Source of the DNA: KLAP211 sp964650085
GTDB lineage: Bacteria > Patescibacteriota > Dojkabacteria > J137
Assembly: GCA_964650085.1 (NCBI GenBank)
Contig: CAZYSE010000063.1
Location: 1-5,370, forward strand
Length of the DNA: 5,370 nt
Direction of reading: 5' to 3'
Shown: positions 1-4,773 of the stretch, piece after piece
Layout: each line of letters begins with the position of its first letter
Numbering within the stretch: position 1 is the stretch's first letter
Made by a program: the position numbers and the translations under genes
Notes under the pieces: model-generated
The model's database searches: none
Told to the model about the DNA's origin: nothing
What the model saw: only the letters and a program-made list of their open reading frames with translations

Positions 1-816
1 CATCTGAACCACTTTGACACACTTTCCAACCATTGGATTTCGTTGGATAATCTGTGCCAATCTTGAAGACGTTACCGCATCAAAAATACTAAATGTTTGC
101 CGAAGTATTAGTTCTCTTGCATTTGGAAACCCATGTCTGGTGGCTCCTGCGGGGTAGTTTTGTTCAAAAGGTGAAACAGTCCCTAATTTATGTAAGATCT
201 TTTTTGCTTCGATCGTATGAGTTCTGACATCTTTGCGACCAGTTTCTCGCTGCCAAACTTCTTCATCTAGGTAGTTTCCTGGAAACCTTGTTATAAAATC
301 GATGTATTCAAAGCCTGCAACATTTCTTGAACATGCGAATTTAGTTTCAGAAGACATAGGATTAGTGTAAGCATAAAAGAAGAATTCTCCGCCTCCGTAG
401 ATGGTATAGTCGAACTTTTTTGAATTTAATCGGTATATTAGTAGCTCGCACCCATCAACTATACGTATAATTTCTGGAGAATAGTAACGCTTAAGCTCTT
501 CAAAAAACTCAATATTCATATCATTTATTGCAGAATCCAACATTGCTTCAGAATTAGCCAGCACTACTCCACCAGCGCAATTAAGTCTGCCTGGACTTAG
601 TTTATGAACACGCCAACCTGTATGCCCAACTTCCCTATTTATGTCGGCCATTGCCATCTCTACAGATCTGGGAGAATATCCTTTACTAAAACGCCTTAAA
701 TCCCAAAGGTTCATATATCGAAAACTGAGCAACTGTCGATATAGTCGATTAGTTAAAGAGTCCTCTCCGACAGATTCTATTGTGGGTTCAAGCGGTTCTA
801 TGTTGTCCATATACAT
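1..816 (-). CDS. Uncharacterised protein, paralog A (winged-helix-like N-terminus; C-terminus beyond window)
   Basis: The frame is open from an ATG at 816-814 to the left edge: 272 codons, with no stop reached, so the C-terminus is missing. I do not recognise a named family. Residues about 22-90 look like a winged helix: a helix with LLSFR, a second ending DLRRF, a recognition-helix-like stretch ending in DINREVG, then a beta hairpin running into C80-A-G-G83. This resembles the shape of OmpR-type C-terminal domains, but that is inference. A second region holds GGGEFFFY (141-148), KFAC (159-162) and YLDEEVWQRE (182-191). The same landmarks occur at equal spacing in the protein at 3495-4640, so the two are paralogs. 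An in-frame ATG at 810-808 is possible. I chose 816 because the 13 bases GGAATTATGTATA around it are identical to those at the ABC-F start. A TATAAT eight bases before the ATG implies a leaderless mRNA. No catalytic motif is apparent. Confidence 0.85.
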   Translation of the reverse strand, partial: MYMDNIEPLEPTIESVGEDSLTNRLYRQLLSFRYMNLWDLRRFSKGYSPRSVEMAMADINREVGHTGWRVHKLSPGRLNCAGGVVLANSEAMLDSAINDMNIEFFEELKRYYSPEIIRIVDGCELLIYRLNSKKFDYTIYGGGEFFFYAYTNPMSSETKFACSRNVAGFEYIDFITRFPGNYLDEEVWQRETGRKDVRTHTIEAKKILHKLGTVSPFEQNYPAGATRHGFPNARELILRQTFSIFDAVTSSRLAQIIQRNPMVGKCVKVVQM

Positions 817-824
817 AATTCCGA

Positions 825-854
825 ATTATACTCTACCCTAAACGTAATTTTGAA
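825..854 (-). promoter_or_regulatory. Promoter of paralog A, apparently leaderless
   Basis: On the minus strand a perfect TATAAT (830-825) stands 18 bases after a weaker TTCAAA (854-849). The predicted start of transcription, near 818, falls within about two bases of the ATG at 816. The mRNA would therefore have essentially no 5' untranslated region. The -10 box is convincing; the -35 box matches the consensus at four of six positions. Confidence 0.55.
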
Positions 855-855
855 A

Positions 856-884
856 TTGATCCAAAACTTTTCCTTTGGTAGACT
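856..884 (+). promoter_or_regulatory. Candidate promoter of the SRPBCC gene, back-to-back with that of paralog A
   Basis: TTGATC (856-861) and TAGACT (879-884) are separated by 17 bases, each matching consensus at four of six positions. Transcription would start near 891, giving a leader of about 20 bases. An alternative is TTGGTA (875-880) with TTAATA (899-904), spacing 18, which would put the start of transcription almost on the ATG. The sequence does not decide between them. The -35 elements of the two divergent genes are adjacent, so one regulator bound near 850-860 could affect both. Confidence 0.35.
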
Positions 885-911
885 GTATCTACATTTTGTT
901 AATAAGAACCT

Positions 912-1349
912 ATGAAAAAACTAGAGTTTTCGATTGATATTGCAGCTAGGAAAGAGAATGTTTGGAATGTACTATGGCAAGATAAATATTTCCGTGATTG
1001 GGCAAACAATATCGATGAAGGAACTTACTTAAAAGGAGAAATGCAGGAGGGCAATACTATTGAGTTTATCAATTCTATTAATGGTTACGGCGTTACAAGT
1101 TTAATTACAAGGTTGGTGCCCAATGAGTTAGCAGAATTTAAACATAATGCGGACACAAAGGATTTTGGCGAAGCAGAACGTGACTCTGAGTGGACAGGTG
1201 GAACGGAGAGATACGAGCTCATCGAGAACAATGGTATTACAACTTTAAAACTAGAGAGTACCGTTCCTCCTTCACAAGAAGAAATGACTGAGGAAAGATA
1301 CCCCAAAGCTCTAGAACGGATAAAGTTCTTGGCTGAAACTGTGGAATAG
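912..1349 (+). CDS. SRPBCC / AHSA1-like ligand-binding-fold protein
   Basis: The product is a complete soluble protein of 145 residues, the usual length of a single-domain SRPBCC (START/Bet v1-like) protein. The N-terminal strand leads into AARKENVWNVLWQDKYFRDW (residues 11-30), the typical helix-loop of polyketide-cyclase and AHSA1-type proteins. Alternating strands follow (GNTIEFINSINGYGVTSLIT, 47-66, then TERYELIENNGITTLKLEST, 98-117). A long C-terminal helix (about 123-145) closes the hydrophobic cavity in this fold. No signal peptide or membrane segment is present, so it should be cytoplasmic. The family is diverse (lipid or hydrophobe binding, Hsp90 co-chaperone-like, stress-associated), and nothing here identifies the ligand. 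It is transcribed alone, divergent from paralog A and convergent with the ABC-F gene. The start has only a purine-rich AAGAA upstream and no clear Shine-Dalgarno sequence. The fold is fairly sure; the function is unknown. Confidence 0.85.
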   Translation: MKKLEFSIDIAARKENVWNVLWQDKYFRDWANNIDEGTYLKGEMQEGNTIEFINSINGYGVTSLITRLVPNELAEFKHNADTKDFGEAERDSEWTGGTERYELIENNGITTLKLESTVPPSQEEMTEERYPKALERIKFLAETVE

Positions 1350-1374
1350 ATTATGTAGTCAAAACTAAATCAGT

Positions 1375-1433
1375 GCAGATGTATGGTTTCCCAAAGGGAC
1401 CACTTTGTGGCGGTGCCTAACCATGACATCTGC
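1375..1433. repeat. Large inverted repeat with two inner hairpins, in the convergent spacer
   Basis: The arms GCAGATGTATGGTT (1375-1388) and AACCATGACATCTGC (1419-1433) pair over 14 base pairs with a single bulged G (1425). Inside are CCC-AAA-GGG (1390-1398) and CCAC-TTT-GTGG (1400-1410), so either strand can fold as a closed stem carrying two small hairpins. An alternative inner pairing is AGGGACC (1395-1401) with GGTGCCT (1412-1418), with one mismatch. It lies between the 3' ends of the SRPBCC and ABC-F genes, where a two-way terminator would be expected, but no T tract follows on either strand. It could be a 3'-end stabilising structure, a factor-dependent termination region or a small palindromic repeat element. 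Confidence 0.7.
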
Positions 1434-1436
1434 GGG

Positions 1437-3002
1437 CTATTCAATCCTCTTCAACTTTCTGTCGATAATTTCATAACGCTTCTCTATTCCAACATTGTTC
1501 ACAAAGTCCCTGTCATGGCTGACGACGACCAAAGCTCCTCTATAGTTTTCTAGTAAATCGACTATTCGATCTTTTGTATCAATATCAAGATTATTAGTTG
1601 GTTCATCCATAATTATTAAATCTGCTTGCGACATTGTAGCTAGGACAAATACGAGCTTGGCGATTTCACCTCCACTTAGTTCTGCAGCTTTTGAATATAG
1701 AATCTGATCTCGATTGAATCCTGTACTGGCAAGAGCTTTGGTAATTTCTTCTTCTTCAGCTTCTGGAGCAATTTTTCGAACATTTGCCATTGGCGACACA
1801 GTTAGATCTACTAAATCGTACTTTTGGTCGATGTAAACCGTTTTGTAATTTTGCCCATAAAGCATATTTCCCTCAAGAAGTGGCGAACTTTGATGCATTA
1901 ATTGATTTATGAATGAAGTTTTTCCAGAACCATTTTCACCTGCTATAGCTACTCTTTCACCTGCACTTAAATCAAAATTGATATCTGTGAGAATTAACTT
2001 ACCGTCAATTTTGAGCACACCATTGGTGATTGAAATTAGTCGACCTGTACGAATACTAGACTTAAAATCGATAAAAATGCTTTTTCTGGAGCTGGATCTA
2101 GATTCTTCAGCTTGGTTTATATGCTTTTCTAGGTCTTTTTCAATTCTCTGTTTTGCCTTACCGTGCATTGACTGCCCGGCCAGCTTCATAGCGTTCCGTT
2201 TTATTCTTGGAATGCTTCTATCATTTTCTTTAGCCATTCTTTTTAGTTTAGCTTGTGCACTTTGAAACTTTATGTTTTCTTTTTGTAACTCGATTTGAGC
2301 CTTCCTAAACTCCTTCTGAGCTACTTCGTGTTTTCGTTGCAACGCTTCAGATTCCTTTCTTTTTTCGTCTAGATAGTAATTGTACACACTTGTTTGAGAA
2401 CCGATAGGTTTCACAAATGTTCTAAGTTTTCCATCTTTAAGTTCCCAGATTTTGTTCACAGTTTCATTTAAAAAGTGAACATCGTGACTTATGACAACGA
2501 AAGCAATGTCTGAGTTTACTAGAAACTTTTCTAAATGCTCAACAGATTTACTATCCAGGTGATTAGTTGGTTCATCTAATATTAACAGATCTGGGTTTTG
2601 CGCAATGGCCAGAGCAATTTTTACTTTCATCAGTTCTCCTCCGCTCAATGAACACAATTTGGTGGATTCCGAAATTGTTGTCGCGAATATTTGGTGGAGT
2701 AAAGTAAAAATTTGCCACCATTCTTCATGTTGATTGCTTAAAAATTCGTAAAGTGGAATGTCACTTCTGTACTCATCAAAATCAAGTTGTTGAACATAAA
2801 GGATTCTAGCGTTGTTGATAACTTCCACATTTTTGTTTTCCGAAACGAGTTCTCGCATGAGCGTGGACTTTCCAGCGCCATTTATCCCGACTAAACCGAT
2901 TCGATCACTAGAAAGAATTGACCCTTCTACTCCAAGCAGAACGTCTTTTCCAAAACTTGAATAGAGATTTTTAAATTTTATGAGAGTTTTTTGGTTATAC
3001 AT
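1437..3002 (-). CDS. ABC-F family ATPase (ribosome-associated, arm-less type)
   Basis: The product has 521 residues with two ATP-binding cassettes and no membrane segment, the hallmark of ABC-F proteins, which act on the ribosome rather than in transport. Cassette 1 has Walker A GINGAGKST (39-47), signature LSGGE (119-123), Walker B LLILDEP with catalytic E144, and switch H173. Cassette 2 has GENGSGKTS (355-363), LSGGE (442-446), LIIMDEP with E467, and H496. All catalytic residues are intact. Between them, about 210-310, is a long, highly charged helical linker, which in this family reaches the peptidyl-transferase/P-site tRNA region. Only about 47 residues separate the first Q-loop from the first signature, so the arm domain of EttA and Uup appears to be missing. 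That architecture occurs in many antibiotic-resistance ABC-Fs (Vga, Lsa and Msr types), but I cannot assign resistance or a drug. The gene is monocistronic, with its own strong promoter and a structured leader. The start at MYNQ shares 13 bases with the start of paralog A. Confidence 0.93.
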   Translation of the reverse strand: MYNQKTLIKFKNLYSSFGKDVLLGVEGSILSSDRIGLVGINGAGKSTLMRELVSENKNVEVINNARILYVQQLDFDEYRSDIPLYEFLSNQHEEWWQIFTLLHQIFATTISESTKLCSLSGGELMKVKIALAIAQNPDLLILDEPTNHLDSKSVEHLEKFLVNSDIAFVVISHDVHFLNETVNKIWELKDGKLRTFVKPIGSQTSVYNYYLDEKRKESEALQRKHEVAQKEFRKAQIELQKENIKFQSAQAKLKRMAKENDRSIPRIKRNAMKLAGQSMHGKAKQRIEKDLEKHINQAEESRSSSRKSIFIDFKSSIRTGRLISITNGVLKIDGKLILTDINFDLSAGERVAIAGENGSGKTSFINQLMHQSSPLLEGNMLYGQNYKTVYIDQKYDLVDLTVSPMANVRKIAPEAEEEEITKALASTGFNRDQILYSKAAELSGGEIAKLVFVLATMSQADLIIMDEPTNNLDIDTKDRIVDLLENYRGALVVVSHDRDFVNNVGIEKRYEIIDRKLKRIE

Positions 3003-3064
3003 AATTCCAAGCTAAGAAATAAACTAGCTGGAACTGTAGAAGCCTCGAAGTGGCCACTTTGTGG
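3003..3064 (-). promoter_or_regulatory. Structured 5' leader of the ABC-F mRNA
   Basis: If transcription starts seven bases beyond the -10 box, the leader begins at about 3064 with CCAC-AAA-GTGG (3064-3054), which overlaps the perfect 12-bp palindrome AAGTGGCCACTT (3048-3059). The RNA can thus form a hairpin at its extreme 5' end. A second weak hairpin (AGCTA...TAGCT) lies nearer the start codon. Several ABC-F resistance genes are controlled by leader attenuation, so this roughly 62-base leader is a candidate control region. I see no convincing leader peptide or terminator within it. The palindrome could instead be a protein operator. Confidence 0.4.
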
Positions 3065-3070
3065 TTAGAA

Positions 3071-3099
3071 AATATAAGGCAAATTCGAATTTCTGACAA
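3071..3099 (-). promoter_or_regulatory. Sigma70-type promoter of the ABC-F gene
   Basis: On the minus strand TTGTCA (3099-3094) is followed, after exactly 17 bases, by TATATT (3076-3071). Each hexamer matches consensus at five of six positions. It points at the ABC-F gene and predicts a leader of about 62 bases. Confidence 0.65.
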
Positions 3100-3152
3100 G
3101 TTTCAGCTGATTAGATTTGTTTTCTTATATTTCGCATCGGTATATGTGTAAT

Positions 3153-3208
3153 GGGCTTTGGGCTTTGGGCTTTGGGCTTTGGGCTTTGGGCTTTGGGCTT
3201 TGGGCTTT
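3153..3208 (+). repeat. Eight perfect tandem copies of GGGCTTT
   Basis: The 7-base unit GGGCTTT is repeated eight times without error over 56 bases. The plus strand carries eight G triplets spaced by four bases, enough for two adjacent three-tier G-quadruplexes. The array is intergenic, about 55 bases upstream of the ABC-F -35 box and on the opposite strand to its transcription. Such arrays change copy number by slippage. A plus-strand reading frame through it is just the repeat translated and is not a gene. Confidence 0.95.
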
Positions 3209-3223
3209 TAATTAGTTTACCTT

Positions 3224-3250
3224 TATTTGATATTAGGTATTTGATATTAG
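3224..3250 (+). repeat. Direct repeat TATTTGATATTAG, two copies
   Basis: Two identical 13-base copies occupy 3224-3236 and 3238-3250, with one G between them (14-base period). They lie 15 bases after the GGGCTTT array and just before the tRNA-like relic. The meaning is unknown; short-period intergenic repeats of this kind usually reflect slippage or spreading repeat sequence. Confidence 0.8.
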
Positions 3251-3258
3251 ATTTTTTA

Positions 3259-3330
3259 TTTTGCGGGACTAGCCCCGTATTTATTACGGGGGAACCTAGA
3301 CAAGGCAGCTGTGCTGCAGAACTAGAGCCC
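3259..3330 (-). pseudogene. Relic of a tRNA-Gln 3' half, remodelled into a structured RNA-like element
   Basis: This stretch repeats the neighbouring tRNA-Gln in part. TTTTGCGGGACTAG (3259-3272) equals 3349-3362, and AACCTAGACAAG (3293-3304) equals 3369-3380, followed by a GCAGC...GCTGC stem. In place of the T loop it has a hairpin of seven base pairs (3273-3279 with 3285-3291). The anticodon loop is shortened to three bases, and the 5' acceptor and D arm are not recognisable, so it cannot be a working tRNA. On the minus strand it can still fold as a three-way junction: a closing stem (GGG 3330-3328 and CTAG 3325-3322 with CTAG 3272-3269 and CCC 3267-3265) and two hairpins. It may be a decayed duplication, an attachment-site scar or a small RNA. 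Confidence 0.6.
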
Positions 3331-3350
3331 TACATTCTGGTTGAACTTTT

Positions 3351-3421
3351 TTGCGGGACTAGGATTCGAACCTAGACAAGCAGCTTCAAAGGCTGCGGTC
3401 CTACCATTAGACGATCCCGCA
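3351..3421 (-). tRNA. tRNA-Gln (anticodon UUG)
   Basis: A complete cloverleaf reads on the minus strand. The acceptor is TGCGGGA with TCCCGCA (seven pairs), the D arm contains TAATGGTAGG, the anticodon stem is GCAGC/GCTGC around loop CTTTGAA, the variable loop is four bases, and the T arm is CTAGG-TTCGAAT-CCTAG. Anticodon TTG at 3389-3387 reads glutamine codon CAA and, by wobble, CAG. The discriminator base is A (3351). No CCA is encoded, because A's follow directly, so CCA must be added by nucleotidyltransferase. No terminator is evident immediately downstream. The partial copy of this gene lies 20 bases beyond its 3' end. Confidence 0.96.
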
Positions 3422-3438
3422 ATATCAACAGCGAATGC

Positions 3439-3467
3439 ATTTTATCAATAAAACCCTAAAGATTGAA
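3439..3467 (-). promoter_or_regulatory. Weak candidate promoter for tRNA-Gln
   Basis: TAAAAT (3444-3439, five of six) lies 17 bases after TTCAAT (3467-3462, three of six). It would start RNA about ten bases before the mature tRNA 5' end. Co-transcription from the upstream gene for paralog B is equally possible. Confidence 0.3.
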
Positions 3468-3468
3468 G

Positions 3469-3485
3469 AGCTAATCTGTTTAGCT
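3469..3485 (-). other. Small hairpin after paralog B
   Basis: AGCTAA (3469-3474) and TTAGCT (3480-3485) form a six-pair stem with a five-base loop, ten bases after the stop codon of paralog B. On the minus strand it is followed by CTCTTCAATC, not a T tract, so it is at best a weak terminator or 3'-end structure. Confidence 0.3.
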
Positions 3486-3494
3486 AACAATTCT

Positions 3495-4640
3495 CTACTT
3501 TTTCTTTAAAACTGGGAAAATATAACCGCCGTTCGCTAGTATCCCTGTGCCTTCTTCAATCTCAATCCCATAGCTCTGCAGTAACTTGACGAAGTTTTTG
3601 AAGTTACTTGTGACCTGATCGTCTATTTTTGCGTTCTTAGTTCTCTTCAAAAAGAATGAACTGCCAAACAGTTTGATAAGTTCACACTGTTTTTCAGTTA
3701 TTTCAATAAATACCCATTCACAATCATTATTTATCATTAGAAGAAAGGGCTTATTTCGAGCAATATCGTAGGGTTCTTTAACAAATGGTTTTGCTTTATC
3801 AAGGTCAACGATTTGCAGAATCTGTTCGGAATTTCTTACTTGTTTTGATAAATCTAGATTAGAACCAATCATTACAATAGGTGTCCAAACTTGATCCAAA
3901 CCCTCCGTACGTTTTAAGAAGACAGGTGAAGTGAATTTTTGAAAGGCATTTGCGATGTAGATGCCTCTATTTTTTGTTCCTTCTGATTTGTAAACTCCTA
4001 CTGGGTCATCTAATAAAAACAAATTTGGTAAAGAAACTAAATCAAGAAATTGATTTACAAGTGTAATTGATGTGTATGGGTAGTTTGGAAATTGCCTATT
4101 CCAAATTTGCCTATCTAGGTATTGTTCATTGCTAGCAAAGTACCAACTTAGTACTTCAGGTATGATGAGACTAGTAGTTGCAGCAAATCTTATGTTTCCT
4201 TCTGAATCTTTGACTGCAAGAAAAAACATTTGTTCACCTAAACGGTTCGAGATTCCATAGTCTCGAGTATCGATCGTAAATAGTGAAAGTATGTGACCGT
4301 GATAATTGCATTCAGTTCGAGGAGTTTCAGACTGTTCTATTAATGAATAATATCTCCTGTTAATTTCTCTAGCTAAATCGTGGATATTGTAGTTATCTGA
4401 ATCCACTAAAGCTATTCCTCCTACACAACCGTAATCTCCTGCTGAAATTCTGATAATGGCTTTCTCGTTCCCTAATTTTTTATGCAATCTTGTGATGGTA
4501 CTACCAAGAGTGTGCCCAGAATTTGCACCAAGTAATACACTCAGCTCCTGATAACACAAAGTTCTGTGTTCGAGCAAAACAGACAGAAGATTATCCTTAT
4601 AAGATTCTTCCGAATTAAATTGAATCTGCGTAGATAACAA
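3495..4640 (-). CDS. Uncharacterised protein, paralog B (winged-helix-like N-terminus)
   Basis: The product has 381 residues and is complete. I do not recognise a named family. Residues about 15-80 resemble a winged helix: helices around LLSVLLEHR and YQELSVLL, a recognition-helix-like HTLGSTITRLHKKLG (43-57), then a wing-like hairpin RISAGDYGCVGG (64-75). This suggests DNA binding but is inference. The middle region carries LGEQMFF (134-140), RFAATT (151-156) and YLDRQIWNR (174-182). From C72 to R182 it aligns almost without gaps, at a constant offset of eight, to the protein at 1-816. The C-terminal 120 residues, ending in GILANGGYIFPVLKKK, cannot be compared because the partner is cut. No signal peptide or membrane segment is seen. 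The start is TTG. No ATG occurs before residue 138, an in-frame TAA lies upstream, and the N-terminal length matches the paralog. No Shine-Dalgarno sequence is seen. It is transcribed alone from an extended -10 promoter. Confidence 0.9.
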   Translation of the reverse strand: MLSTQIQFNSEESYKDNLLSVLLEHRTLCYQELSVLLGANSGHTLGSTITRLHKKLGNEKAIIRISAGDYGCVGGIALVDSDNYNIHDLAREINRRYYSLIEQSETPRTECNYHGHILSLFTIDTRDYGISNRLGEQMFFLAVKDSEGNIRFAATTSLIIPEVLSWYFASNEQYLDRQIWNRQFPNYPYTSITLVNQFLDLVSLPNLFLLDDPVGVYKSEGTKNRGIYIANAFQKFTSPVFLKRTEGLDQVWTPIVMIGSNLDLSKQVRNSEQILQIVDLDKAKPFVKEPYDIARNKPFLLMINNDCEWVFIEITEKQCELIKLFGSSFFLKRTKNAKIDDQVTSNFKNFVKLLQSYGIEIEEGTGILANGGYIFPVLKKK

Positions 4641-4660
4641 GATTGATATATAACTGCTAT

Positions 4661-4669
4661 ATTATATCA
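4661..4669 (-). promoter_or_regulatory. Extended -10 promoter of paralog B
   Basis: The minus strand reads TGATATAAT, a perfect TATAAT preceded by the TGn extension that makes up for a poor -35 box; none is convincing at 16-18 bases. The expected leader is about 14 bases. Just upstream, ACAG-N8-CTGT (roughly 4668-4685) is a short inverted repeat overlapping the promoter and could be an operator, though it is weak. Confidence 0.5.
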
Positions 4670-4711
4670 CAGGATTATCTCTGTACTATACAGATTGGGG
4701 GCGAAGGAGCC

Positions 4712-4747
4712 AAACAAAAGGCGCCACAAAGTATCATTCGTGGCGCC
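4712..4747 (-). terminator. Factor-independent terminator of the membrane-protein gene
   Basis: GGCGCCAC (4720-4727) and GTGGCGCC (4740-4747) form a perfect eight-pair GC-rich stem with a 12-base loop. On the minus strand the stem is followed by TTTTGTTT. It lies 27 bases after the TAA of the four-helix membrane protein gene and upstream of the paralog B promoter, so it insulates the two genes. On the plus strand only GTTT follows, so it is mainly a minus-strand terminator. Confidence 0.85.
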
Positions 4748-4773
4748 GTTTACAGCTTAGAAGCGATAGGTTT

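Noticed and set aside
641..841. Plus-strand reading frame of 66 codons
   Set aside because: It lies antisense to the N-terminal part of paralog A, whose frame is supported by homology to the protein at 3495-4640, and it runs through that gene's promoter.
1085..1306. Minus-strand reading frame of 73 codons
   Set aside because: It is antisense inside the SRPBCC gene, which has a clear fold match; no promoter or family resemblance was seen.
1909..2265. Plus-strand reading frame of 118 codons
   Set aside because: It is antisense to the ABC-F linker and second cassette; the serine- and leucine-rich product is a by-product of the charged coding strand.
912..3002. SRPBCC gene and ABC-F gene as a functional pair
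   Set aside because: They are convergent with separate promoters and a structured spacer, and no known pathway links them, so adjacency alone is not evidence.
3153..3250. CRISPR-like or telomere-like repeat array
   Set aside because: Units are 7 and 14 bases long with no spacers, and no cas genes are nearby. The heptamer resembles plant telomere repeats only superficially and sits inside bacterial sequence.
3259..3330. A second functional tRNA
   Set aside because: The anticodon loop has only three bases, the T loop is replaced by a hairpin, and no 5' acceptor strand or D arm pairs with the 3' end.
3151..3375. Plus-strand reading frame of 74 codons beginning MGFGLWALGFGL
   Set aside because: Its first third is the GGGCTTT array in translation, and the rest runs through the tRNA relic and into the tRNA gene on the opposite strand. 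It has no protein-like composition.
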